Part shown: piece by piece, positions 15,013 to 24,303 of the stretch | Layout: every line of letters begins with the position of its first letter | How positions within the stretch are numbered: the first letter of the stretch is position 1 | Assembly: GCA_021234155.1 (NCBI GenBank) | Contig: JAJEKV010000054.1 | Location: forward strand, 5,255,962 to 5,319,961 | From: Isoetes taiwanensis | Taxonomy: Eukaryota > Streptophyta > Lycopodiopsida > Isoetales > Isoetaceae | Length of the DNA stretch: 64,000 nucleotides | Direction of reading: 5' to 3' | Notes under the pieces: model-generated | What the model was told of the DNA's origin: nothing | Database searches by the model: none | What the model saw: only the letters and a program-made list of their open reading frames with translations | Program-made: the position numbers and the translations under genes

Positions 15013-15284
15013 CTTTGCCTATTCAAAAATTTTCCAAAGGTGTTTTTTGGAGCTGTTCTTTTTTATTTTAATATGCCAGATGCATTAGACATACAACTAT
15101 CTTCAAAGAACTTAAAACAAACCATTAGGCCTACGTCCTAATCTTATATAGAAGTGAACTCCGTTGGTAGCAGAATGTTGTTAGTTAACTTTCACACCAC
15201 GGTTATACTATGTTAATGGTATTTAACTTTAACCTCTAACTATTAGGTCAAATTAAACTAATATATGTGTTAATGTCTCTATGT

Positions 15285-15370
15285 GTTAATGTTTTTTTGT
15301 GTCCATTGAATTAAGGTATGAACTGCAGTTAATGTTTTTTTGTGTCCATTGAATTAAGGTATGAACTCCA
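15285..15370. repeat. Tandem duplication, 43 bp x 2
   Basis: GTTAATGTTTTTTTGTGTCC followed by ATTGAATTAAGGTATGAACT occurs twice back to back with almost no differences. It sits upstream of the Maf start codon. Confidence 0.92.
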
Positions 15371-15469
15371 GAATATGCCAGATGAACATTTACACCTCAC
15401 ACCCATGTACATTAAGACGCTCCCCATACGATCCATGTACGCACATGACGGAGAAATACAGGACAACTA

Positions 15470-15535
15470 AAAACCAATATCACTTCACCTTTTCTTCACC
15501 TGAAAACCAATATCACTTCACCTTTTCTTCACCTG
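15470..15535. repeat. Tandem duplication, 33 bp x 2
   Basis: Two exact copies of a unit that begins AAAACCAATATCACTTCACC and ends CTTCACCTG. They lie upstream of the Maf gene. Confidence 0.93.
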
Positions 15536-15849
15536 ACTGTGCGCAAAGGAGACAAAGAGAAATGCAATTACTGACTAAAACTGAAAGTTACAGAATGTAA
15601 CAGAACCAACAAATGTATCCAAATAAAACATGATATATTACAATGTTCAAACCAAGCGTACAAGTGCAGTGCATAGCTGCATGCATGTGAACTGCTCAAC
15701 AACAGTCACAGCAGAGCATGCTATAGCACTGAAATGAACATGCAAAAGAGGATCCGCCATCACCTCGGAGCCTCACTTATAAAACCAGTGCATGAGAAAG
15801 GCACCTGTAGCAGACCATCTCCACAAAACCCACCCCATTCTAAAGCATC

Positions 15850-16474
15850 TCAAGTACTCCAACTATATAACTCCACCTCGCCTCTACCCTCCAACAACCA
15901 TGTCTCCATCCACATAGTAGCGATTGGAAGAGAAGCTGCACAGCCGATATACTTTACAAGCCAATCCATGGATACAACAAGTGATTGATGAGTGGCAACC
16001 GTCTCCAGCACAGAGAATACAGTTTGTGGAAGAAATCGATTCACAATCAAAGAATCGAATAACACAGCAGAGGAACCCTCAATCAATCCACATGCTACAA
16101 AACTGGAATTACCTAAATACTCCTTCTTGAATATACAGAAAAATCTCTTCACCTCGCATGCAAGCACCCTGCAAGATTCTGACAATGGAAGTCCCATCTG
16201 AATTAGTCGCTGCTACTCCCAAAACAAGCCCTCCAGTTCAGACCAAGCCGAATCGGACAGCAACCTCATGCTCTGCTGCCATCAGAAAATCACCTGGAAC
16301 ATAACCTAAAGCCAAATCTGCCATCGCCAAGCAGCAAAACACAGACTCCACCAGGCCCACGTCGCCAGATCCTACATCTGTAGGCAGCTCCAGGTGTCCG
16401 GCCGGATCCATCGGGCTCCTCTTAGTAGGCTCGTGACTCTCATGCCTTGCTATTTCCGACACTGCCTGAGCCAC
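15850..16474 (-). other. Two unrecognised minus-strand open frames
   Basis: Frames at 16474-16238 (78 aa, starting MAQAVSEIARHESHEPTKR) and 16197-15850 (115 aa, with MDWLVKYIGCAASLPIATMW) lie close together. They are not in one frame, and no good splice pair joining them was found. Neither resembles a family I know. They could be a frameshifted single-exon gene, exons of a gene upstream of Maf, or chance. The AT content is lower than the surroundings, which mildly favours coding. Confidence 0.25.
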
Positions 16475-16841
16475 ACCATAGGCAAAAAAAAGTTTGCCCT
16501 CAGACCATAGGACGCACGAAATTCCTCCCCCCTTTTTTCGGCCTACCTACGCAATAATCATAGGAGAGAGAAATTTTGGCGACGTATTAGGTCAAATTAA
16601 GTAGATTACCACCAACATTTATTACCATTATGTTAAAGTGTAATGGTCCATAAAATTTATGGGCAATAATTTCTTCCTTCTCATGTTCGATGCGCCGGCA
16701 GTAGTGGAGTGTGTAGTTGTACGAGGCGTTGACCTTATGTGGGGAACTATTTGATCTACCAGCACTGCACTCCTGGTATAAGGCCCTTTTTCCACGGTTG
16801 GCTTAAAATATGGCTGTCTTATAACTATAAGACAACATTTG

Positions 16842-17819
16842 TGAGCTCGGGGGAGTGGCCAATATGATTAAGCGTTGGGCAAAATCATATAGAGTTAGTA
16901 AATATCATGATTGGGAACAAAAGACAACGGCAAAGGCAAAGGCAGACCAAAGAAGGCTAAAGTCGCAGAGAGTTCTCTAAATAGAACTTGACCTTCAATT
17001 GGCAATATCTCTGCAACCAGAGCTCTGATGGAGGTGATATTCACTTCACTAGAACCGTCTCAGAGTCTAGTTTCTGAATTGGAGTGGGACATCCCGCAAA
17101 TCATCTGAATAAGAGAGGTATGATCGAAAGAGTGTTAGGGGGGTCAAGAATGACTGCCCTACTCATTGACTCTTGAATCTGATTCTTAGAAAGCCATTAC
17201 CTTTTTCCTAGAGCTTTTGCTGTTCTTGTTTAATATCCTGTTACTATCCTAGAACCTTACTCTTGTTGTATCATATTGAGGACTGCCAGCTCGAGAAAGG
17301 AGCAACAAGAGAAAACTGATTGTCAGATGGGTGAAAGCACGCAAGGGTGTACCATCTAAAGTTCTTTTTAGGGAGTGCAAAACTACCCAGAAAAGTACCC
17401 AGCACTGGGTACTGGGAACTTGCATAAATGTCTCAATAAACAATAAGTTCGAGAGTTGATTCATTTAGTTTAATCTCTAATAGTATTGTGATCCTCTAAT
17501 ACTATAGATTAACATGTTATTGACCTTCAATTCAAAATTTTTGAATTGATTTTAATGGTAAGAAAAAACAGAAAGTGCCAGTTTTAAAAGTACCCAGTGT
17601 AGATACTTTTGAGGGTTCCAAAAGTGGTACACCATAGCATGCTTTCATCCAGATATGCTTTACTGTCTTTTATATTCTAGCATGATATTGCTAGCTGAGT
17701 GGTCCGGTTAGGTGGAGAGTTTTGGGCTAAAGGCCTGGTTTTGAGAATCTTTAATGTTTTAGTGTTGGTTTACTAATTGTTTGATCTTTTGATTACTGGC
17801 CAACCTTTGGTTCGTAACA
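16842..17819 (+). repeat. Left LTR of the small LTR element (978 bp, carries a MITE)
   Basis: Aligned to the right LTR at 19080-19729, it is the same apart from scattered substitutions and a 322-bp insertion at 17329-17650. It ends TTTGGTTCGTAACA and is followed by the primer-site-like TGGTGTCAGAGC. Confidence 0.88.
17329..17650. mobile_element. MITE inserted in the left LTR
   Basis: The left end is GGGTGAAAGCACGCAAGGGT, and the right end, reverse complemented, reads GGATGAAAGCATGCTATGGT, both followed by GTACCA. AGAT flanks both sides (17325-17328 and 17651-17654) and occurs once in the sister LTR near 19563, which gives a natural empty site. No coding capacity. The superfamily is not assigned. 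Confidence 0.85.
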
Positions 17820-18781
17820 AGTGGTGTCAGAGCACGGTTCCGATTTCTCTTGGAGCCTGTGTGTTTTTATTTGACTAAAATTAGTTTACCTATTCTATTA
17901 GAAGTTTTTTAGTATTTCATAAGCAAAGTTAAGAAGTTTAATTCCAAAGAATCAACAATAAGCCTCAGAAAAAGGCATTATATCTCTGAAGCCCTAAACT
18001 TGCCAAAGCTTGCAAAATAAGGTCTTCCCTTCAGTTGAATCTGTAGACTAAGCATGGTGATTTGATTGATCAAGCTCACATCTGCCACATCTGAGCTTTT
18101 AAGCCACCTCTATGAGAAACCTAAAGAATTAGGTAGCTTTAAAAAAAGAAAATTGAAAAGCAGATTTGGATTCCCCTCAGACTCGCCACAGCCTCATTTT
18201 ATTTCACAAATTTGAGGCTAAAATACCAGTCGTTGTAAAATGATTCGATGCCTTTAGGGTATTCCTGAAGAAATTCATGATGCCTTTAGAATGTATTTAA
18301 AACCATTATTTTTGAAAAAGGATCGTGCCATGGTCTCTCCTAGGGTGTGATTGATTAAATCTGCATAAGTATCCGTATTTTATTTGAGCCATTACTTACT
18401 TTGGAATAAACCGTTTCAAGCCTTAGAACTTCCTATAATGTTTATTTGGGTATGTTGAAAGAAAATCATTTAACGCTATGTTAGTAACGAACCATACCAT
18501 TTGATTGGGTTTGCAGGTTCTAATGTCAAAAATGAGTTTTTCACAGGACATAGAAATTATCATGTAGGGAATTATTTTGGGAGATATTCTTACCTTGTTT
18601 TTTGGCACATGAGCAACCTAAGTTTTGGGCATTTGTGGCTATAAGGTAAACGGATATTTGAGTTACATTTGCCTTAGGGAAATTTAAGGTGGAAGTATAA
18701 GGTGTTCTTTTCTTTGTGTAGTGTATAGTAAATCTTGAGACAACTAATATGTCTGTAGCATAATAATTGGAATTGGAATTT

Positions 18782-18950
18782 TTAGCCTAACGGGCTGGAC
18801 TTGAAAGTTTTTAGCCTAAAGGGCTAGACTTGGAAAATTTTTAGCCTAAAGGGCTAGATTTAAAACTTTTTAGCCTAAAGGGCTGGACTTGGAAAATTTT
18901 TAGCCTAAAAGGCTGGAGTTGGAAATTTTTAGCCGAAAGGGCTGGACGTG
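18782..18950. repeat. Six tandem copies of a 28-30 bp unit
   Basis: Units of the form TTTTAGCCTAAAGGGCTGGA plus CTTGGAAAA repeat six times with small changes. Each unit can form an AGCC/GGCT hairpin. They lie inside the small LTR element. Confidence 0.95.
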
Positions 18951-19079
18951 ACTATTTCTGATTGTGTAGTTTGTAGCCATGGATTTGGTTATGCTAATTT
19001 TCCACATAATTTCTTGATCGATGACAATCAATCCCGAGAAGGGGAGGAATTGATATGGTTTAAGGCTAATATCTAATAA

Positions 19080-19729
19080 TGAGCTCGGGGGAGTGGCCAA
19101 TATGATTAAGCACTGGGCAAAATCATATAGAGTTAGTAAATATCATGATTGGGAACAAAAGGCAACAGCAAAGGAAAATGCAGACCAAAGAAGGCTAAAG
19201 TCGCAGAGACTTCTATAAATAGAACTTAAACTTCAATTGGCAATATCTCTGCAAATAGAGCCCCGATGGAGGCGATATTTACTTCACTGGAACCATCTCG
19301 GAGTCTAGTTTCTGAATTGGAGTAGCACATCCCATAACTCGTCTGAATAAGAGAGTTATGACCGGAAGAGTGTTAGGGGGTCAAGAATGACTGCTCTACT
19401 CATTCACTCTTGAATCTGATTCTTAGAAAGCCATTACCTTTTTCCTAAAGCTTTTGCTGTTCTTGTTTAATATCCTGTTACTATCCTAGAACCTTACTCT
19501 TGGTGTATCATATTCAGGACTTCTAGCTTGAGAAAGGAGCAACAAGAGGAAACTGATTGTCAGATATGCCTTACTATCTTTATATTCTAGCATGATATTG
19601 CTAGCAGAGTGGTCCGGTTGGGTGGAGAGCTTTGGGCTAAAGGCCTGGTTTTGAGAATCTTTAATGTTTTAGTGTTGGCTTACTAGATGTTTGATCTTTT
19701 GATTACTGGCCAACCTTTGGTTCGTAACA
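19080..19729 (+). repeat. Right LTR of the small LTR element (650 bp)
   Basis: Direct copy of 16842-17819 without the MITE. It starts TGAGCTCGGGGG and ends TTCGTAACA. Confidence 0.88.
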
Positions 19730-20501
19730 GGTTATCAGTAAATGACTGGAGGAAGGGCATTAATGGGGGATTGTGAATGTCTACGCCCACAATAATGCGC
19801 AGAAGAGGGGAGCATTATGGGCATCTTTGAGGAACAAGGCCAGTGCTTTGGATGCTGGAGTGGCTTGGTTGTTGCTCGGCGATTTCATGGTAGAGGCCAT
19901 TCATGATAGATGTGGCCGAGGATTGGAAGTGGTACAAGATTTCGAGCGAGAATAATGGTTAAAGTTGCTAGATTCTCTACATCTGGTAGAGTCATCTGGA
20001 GACTGTACTTTTACATGGTGCAATCAGTGGACAGGGGTAGGCCGGGCATATGCTAGACATGACAGATGCTATGTGAATACCCTAGTAATGGATCTTGCAC
20101 CCCAGCTCAAGCGGCAAAATATTTTGTTCACCGCGGTCTCTGAACGTACTCCACAGTTAATTTCACAGGGTCTCATTATAGTTTGACCCATGACAACAGT
20201 ATTCAAATTAAATACTAGGTGCTTGAAGGACGCTGATTTCTCTTGGAAATGCCAGCAAATTTGGTTCTGCACTTTTCGGGATAACTTTGGGATGTCATAA
20301 ATGATGAAGGCCTTAGTGGCTGTCAAATCACTCGCAAGGTCTTGGGGAAGACATAAGGCTCAGCAAAAGCGTGAGGCAATGGATGCATTATATAGAGAGC
20401 TTGAAACCCTTAGACTTTGGCCCTTCTGATGGAATACGGGAATATGAGATATTGCGCCTCATTGCAGCTGATGAATCTGAGAGAGCATCTTAGGCAAGGG
20501 T
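19730..20501 (+). pseudogene. LINE-F (plant L1), endonuclease part, left of the chromovirus insertion
   Basis: Degenerate frames read VNVYAHNNAQKRGALWASL, then AWLLLGDFM (the GDFN motif altered to GDFM) and a late segment with CTFTWCNQ and RHDRCYVN, as in plant L1 endonucleases. Stops and frameshifts are frequent. The interrupted LINE resumes at 33555 immediately after the 3' LTR and the repeated AGGGT, where GIAWLREGDINSRMFF follows, as expected after the endonuclease. Confidence 0.8.
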
Positions 20502-22084
20502 TGTGACGTTCCAAGTAATTATACGGTGTACGTATAAATACATTGACACGTCACTCGGTATAGATACGCCACCTGGGGTATGATAACCTAGGGGGTTGGC
20601 CACAAGGGATTTAATTAGCTATGTTAAATTAATTATAAAGGATAATTATCTAAATACTTGCTATTAAGTCACCTAATGGTGGAAAGGCGCCATTTGGCAT
20701 AACCTGAGTGGCCAGCATGGGGGTTTCTAAACTGAGCCACCAAAGGCAGCGCCACCCCCATCTGTACCCCAATTTCGACCCAGCCAGCACCAAGGAGCAG
20801 CTGAGCGCTCAGAGCACAGTTGCTGAACATCTCCGAATCGCCAAGACACCCTCTACCTGTCGCTGCTACCCCAGTACAGCACTATGGAAGTGCCCCTTGA
20901 CAACGGGTCCAGCCGAAACTCCGGTTAGTGGTAGCTTAACTTGCAAATTGTAGAATAATACTCTAGTATTCTTTTCTGGCTAGTTTTGGTTGAGATTAAC
21001 CCTTCTTTGGTAATTAGGAATACTTTTCAATTATGAATGATGCTCTGTTATGGGATGGTCGATGTCTCTATGAGTTAGTTTAGTAGTTCCAGTAAACAGG
21101 GATTAACAGGGGGGTAGAGGCCTCTGAGCTTGAGTATAGAATGCTCCTAGTACTTCCTTTAATACCCTACTAGTTTCGGCCTGTGCACAAAAGACCACCG
21201 GGTCATAGACGCTATGGTCTGGCTTAGCACCGGACAAGGGACACAGTGGTGAAGTAGGGGGTGGGGTCTTGCACGAGCATATAAGGCTCCTGAGACTCCT
21301 ATAGTGGGCTAGGCCTGATAGCCGGTCACGTAGAGGGCCGGGTATGGGTCTGACACTCCCCGGGTGTAGTGGTGTGACCCGTATGGGGCACCATGCACTT
21401 TGAGTAGAATTAGGGTGAGTAAGTCGGGTACGGATGCGGGGGTCGCTGACGCGGCACGTATTCTCTAGCTCACCCATGGAACCACTGTGATCCTGGAAGG
21501 GGACGCCTCCCCGACCTGCCTCATCGGACCAGGTGTCATGAACCTGGAGTAGGCTCAAAGGGTGATACCTAGAGTCTGCGTCTCCGGAAGGCTATAGCGA
21601 AGCCATAGCGTGAATCGACCCATCTGCAAAGTGTGCGCAGGAGGGGCGGATGGAGTGGACAACCCTAGCTGATGTTCTATGCCAGCAAACGCCATGCCAA
21701 GACTCGGTCTGCTGATCTCCTGAGACCCAGCCGTCAGTCGCTCCTCACTAGAGTCTGAACCGGGGTAGAATCTGGGCTTTGGGTGTTTTCTTAGCTTAGA
21801 TGCATATTCTTTGCCGTTGGTACTTGGATGGATGTGCCACCCCTCGTGGTGGTTATTTATATGTGATTTATGTTGTATGCTAACCTTGTATTCATGCTTC
21901 CGCGACGTAGGCGCCCATCGAAGGCGTGGGCCGAATGACCCCTCCGTGTCCTTCACCTGAGCTTCTCTACGTAGACGGCCCGGGTTAGATGGAGGGCCCT
22001 GCCCGTGGCGAGATGGACGCCATGGGAGGGGAAAGTCCCCGTATGTATACGACCGGGGGTCGTATATATTCAGGGAGCGTCACA
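20502..22084 (+). repeat. 5' LTR of the chromovirus
   Basis: Begins TGTGACGTTCCAAGTAATTA and ends GGGAGCGTCACA. It matches 31986-33554 over its whole length. Most of it is identical, but differences cluster in a few short patches (near 20800-20890, 21090-21100, 21310-21335, 21690-21715 and 21960). Confidence 0.97.
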
Positions 22085-22085
22085 G

Positions 22086-22098
22086 TGGTATCAGAGCC
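22086..22098 (+). other. Primer-binding site (tRNA-iMet)
   Basis: TGGTATCAGAGCC one base after the 5' LTR is the classic plant retrotransposon primer site complementary to the 3' end of initiator methionine tRNA. It primes minus-strand cDNA synthesis. Confidence 0.95.
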
Positions 22099-22361
22099 GT
22101 GATTTCGGTTGCTCGAAATCATAGCACTGGCCAAACACTAACTCGTAGCACGGTAGTTAGGACGAGGCTAAGTTAATGTGTGTTAGTCCTCTTTGATGTT
22201 TGGTTCGGTGTTAGGTTAAATTATGAAATTGTAGCTTTAAAGAAGATAGGGCGACTGGAGGGCCCAAGATTGGAAGAGAAGGTGGTTCCATTGGATCGGG
22301 CGTACTCAAATTACCCTAGAACAGTCGTCTCCCAGCGAAAAATGGTCAAGGGCAGGCCCGA

Positions 22362-22552
22362 AAACCAATTCGGGCGCCGCTTGCTTTTTATCGTCTTGCA
22401 GTCACGAAGGAAGAGCCGAAAATGCAGTCGGCGCCCGACCGTATAGACGGGAGTCAACGCGGCCCCGCCAGGTCAACTCGGGCGCCGCTTGTTTTTCGAC
22501 GACCCCCAGTCGAGGCGGAAGCACGTATAATGCAGCCGGCGCCCGACCGTAT
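22362..22552 (+). repeat. Leader direct repeat with paired GGCGCC hairpins
   Basis: About 80 bp occurs twice (22362-22443 and 22474-22552). Each copy has TCGGGCGCCG near its start (22370-22379, 22478-22487) and the exact inverse CGGCGCCCGA near its end (22429-22438, 22537-22546), so each can fold into a hairpin. The position right after the primer site is where retroelement RNA dimerisation or packaging signals are usually found. That function is inferred. Confidence 0.8.
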
Positions 22553-22841
22553 GCCCCGCGTACTTCCGTCGTATAATTATTTTTTGAATAACAAAATTAA
22601 AAAGTTAATAAGAAAAATTTTAAAATTTCAAAAGTTAACTGGCCGTTCAAATTTCTTTTTTTGTTGTCTTATTTCGCCTTGCCTTCAGCGCCTTCGACCG
22701 CCAGAGCTGACGCCCGCCATCGCCACCAGACCTGACTTTGCTCTTCCGCCCTTGTGCCTTGCGAACCCTAGCGCCTCTTTTGCCGTCTCCTTCGCCGCCA
22801 GCGCCTCACTGTCCGCCTTTGTAGACCTTAGTGCCACAGCT

Positions 22842-23651
22842 ATGGCCATTACCAAGAGCGCCCCTGACCCTTCTACCCTAAGCATAGTGGAGATTTATGC
22901 CATGATCGCCCGGTACATGGCTACAGACTCGGCTTTCATCGACATCCTTTTGGATGAGTTGGTGAACCGGTTTGAGAATAATGATAGGATCCCCTATCCT
23001 ATCTATCACTTCTCCGAGCCATTCCTGATCCGGTTGAACCTTCGCCAGCTTTCTTATACCATCGTCGAGCAACACGACATGGTCATGATGCTGATTAAGT
23101 TCTATCCTCCTGAACAAGAGGGGCATACCGAGGAGGAGGACATTAGAACAGAAGCCAAACGCATCAGAGGCTTGGCCCAGGAAGATGACCATTGGGAGAT
23201 AGAGCGAGCAGATACGGCGGCTCGGGGAAGAGAGTACTGGTACCTCGGGGACGGCTTTGCCGTCATAGATGGCAGGGCAATTGAGGTTCCCCCATACCGT
23301 TGGGATGAGGATAACAGCAGCTTTATATGGGGGGAAATCCCCGATATCAGCATAGATTATCTGACAACCATTCAGATGGATATGGGTCAGCGGCCCCAGC
23401 GGTACCATGCTGAACTTCTTCGCCGAAGCGCAGCCCAACATTTCGCTCAGGTTCAAGAAGATCTGAGGAGAGCCCGGGAGGAACGGGAGAGGCTTGAACA
23501 GGAGGAGAGGGCTCGGCAGGACCAGCTGAACCAGCAGGGTGCAGGAGCATCCGGGAGTGGGCGGGACCAATACCCACCGAGCACACGACCATTAAGCACC
23601 GTAAGAAGGCCGTGGCTCGAAAATCCGGCAGTCAATACAAGGATAAATTAA
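22842..23651 (+). CDS. Chromovirus ORF1, unknown domain plus coiled coil (probably fused to H3)
   Basis: A frame of 269 aa from the ATG at 22842 ([20 protein letters not shown]). The same frame is open from an ATG at 22422, but the upstream part looks like leader: low-complexity, with a 3' splice-like pyrimidine tract. The N-terminal 200 residues are acidic and Trp/Tyr-rich ([34 protein letters not shown]) and match no family I recognise. Then comes a charged coiled coil ([19 protein letters not shown]) and a Gly/Ser linker. The frame ends at 23651, but the histone H3 frame overlaps it, open from 23498, in the -1 phase. Every break in pol is also a net -1 step, so a single lost base could have split an ORF1-H3 fusion. 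The function is unknown. Confidence 0.7.
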   Translation: MAITKSAPDPSTLSIVEIYAMIARYMATDSAFIDILLDELVNRFENNDRIPYPIYHFSEPFLIRLNLRQLSYTIVEQHDMVMMLIKFYPPEQEGHTEEEDIRTEAKRIRGLAQEDDHWEIERADTAARGREYWYLGDGFAVIDGRAIEVPPYRWDEDNSSFIWGEIPDISIDYLTTIQMDMGQRPQRYHAELLRRSAAQHFAQVQEDLRRAREERERLEQEERARQDQLNQQGAGASGSGRDQYPPSTRPLSTVRRPWLENPAVNTRIN

Positions 23652-24085
23652 AGACTGTCGGAGCTTTTGGCAAGAATACCAGCTCCAGTCGGAGACAGCA
23701 GCGGGTGGATGACTCCCGACCAGCTGTTGGGACCAAGACGGTGCCAGCACCGAAGAGGCCGCCTACAAAACCCGCCCCACAAAGGAAGCCCCATCGGTAC
23801 CGACCCGGTACCGTGGCCTTGCGGGAAATCCGCAAGTTTCAGAAGTCCACCCAGCTTCTGATACGGAAGCTTCCCTTCCAGAGGCTGGTACGGGAGATCG
23901 CGCAGGAGTTCAAAACCGACCTCCGCTTCCAGACATTTGCAATTTTGGCGCTCCAAGAGGCTGCGGAGGCCTATTTAGTGGCGCTTTTCGGTGACGCCAA
24001 CCTTTGCGCGATCCACGCAAAGAGGGTTACCATCATGCCTAAGGATTTAGCCCTTGCCCGTAGGATTCGGGGGGAGCATCTTTAG
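23612..24085 (+). CDS. Histone H3-like protein encoded in the chromovirus
   Basis: From the GTG at 23612, 157 aa are open. Residues 59-157 align without gaps to canonical H3 residues 37-135. Conserved segments include [52 protein letters not shown] and [15 protein letters not shown], so all histone-fold helices are present. About 14 of 98 positions differ from plant H3 (for example Y54F, E59Q, E105G, T107A, Q125A), and H3 Cys110 and His113 are kept. There is no loop-1 insertion, so it is not CENH3-like. The tail is replaced: it keeps one ARKS motif, has Arg at the K36 position, and is rich in Pro, Lys and Arg. The frame is intronless, consistent with capture from mRNA. No ATG precedes the fold in this frame, so it is probably translated as an ORF1 fusion. 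Nucleosome incorporation is inferred. Confidence 0.93.
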   Translation: MARKSGSQYKDKLKTVGAFGKNTSSSRRQQRVDDSRPAVGTKTVPAPKRPPTKPAPQRKPHRYRPGTVALREIRKFQKSTQLLIRKLPFQRLVREIAQEFKTDLRFQTFAILALQEAAEAYLVALFGDANLCAIHAKRVTIMPKDLALARRIRGEHL

Positions 24086-24303
24086 CATATTTTGCTGGGT
24101 TCTCCGCATTGTAAATATTTTTTTTTGAGAATTAATAAAAACTTTTGTTTGTATTAAGCATAATTTTTTTTATTTTTATATTACTTAGTGTTAAATACGA
24201 AATTTGCTGACGTCAGCATAAATAAAAGGGAGTTAAAAGAACTTTTAAAGTTCATTTCAATTGTTAGATTTGTTTCTCTTTCTCTCTCCTCCCTTCCAGC
24301 GCC
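24086..24303 (+). other. AT-rich spacer between H3 and ORF3
   Basis: 218 bp containing AATAAAAACTTTTGTTTG (a possible polyadenylation signal for the H3 unit), then the palindrome and TATA-like box, then a pyrimidine-rich TCTCTCTCCTCCCTTCCAG directly before the ORF3 ATG. The last resembles a 3' splice site. Confidence 0.55.
24205..24229 (+). promoter_or_regulatory. Candidate internal promoter: bZIP palindrome plus TATA-like box
   Basis: TGCTGACGTCAGCA at 24205-24218 is a perfect 14-bp palindrome with a TGACGTCA core, the site type bound by plant TGA/bZIP factors. It runs straight into ATAAATAAAAGG, TATA-like, about 75-85 bp before the ORF3 ATG. This spacing suits a promoter driving ORF3 separately from the LTR. 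No transcript evidence is available here. Confidence 0.5.

Larger units (their letters stand above)
16842..19729 (+). mobile_element. Small non-autonomous LTR retrotransposon (LARD/TRIM-like)
   Basis: Two direct LTRs start TGAGCTCGGGGGAGTGGCC and end TTCGTAACA. The 1.26-kb interior has no coding capacity. TGGTGTCAGAGC at 17822-17833 right behind the left LTR resembles the plant initiator-Met primer site. A purine-rich GAGAAGGGGAGGAA lies 40 bp before the right LTR. The flanking five bases (ATTTG left, GGTTA right) do not match, so an intact target duplication is not seen. The element would have relied on proteins supplied in trans. Confidence 0.8.

Noticed and set aside
16842-19729. Complete LTR element with intact target duplication
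   Set aside because: The LTRs are clear, but the flanking five bases differ (ATTTG and GGTTA), so no target duplication is claimed.
23612-24085. Reading the H3 as a centromeric CENH3
   Set aside because: There is no loop-1 insertion, the fold has exactly the canonical length, and segments such as FKTDLRFQ and [13 protein letters not shown] are those of canonical H3. Only the tail is unusual.
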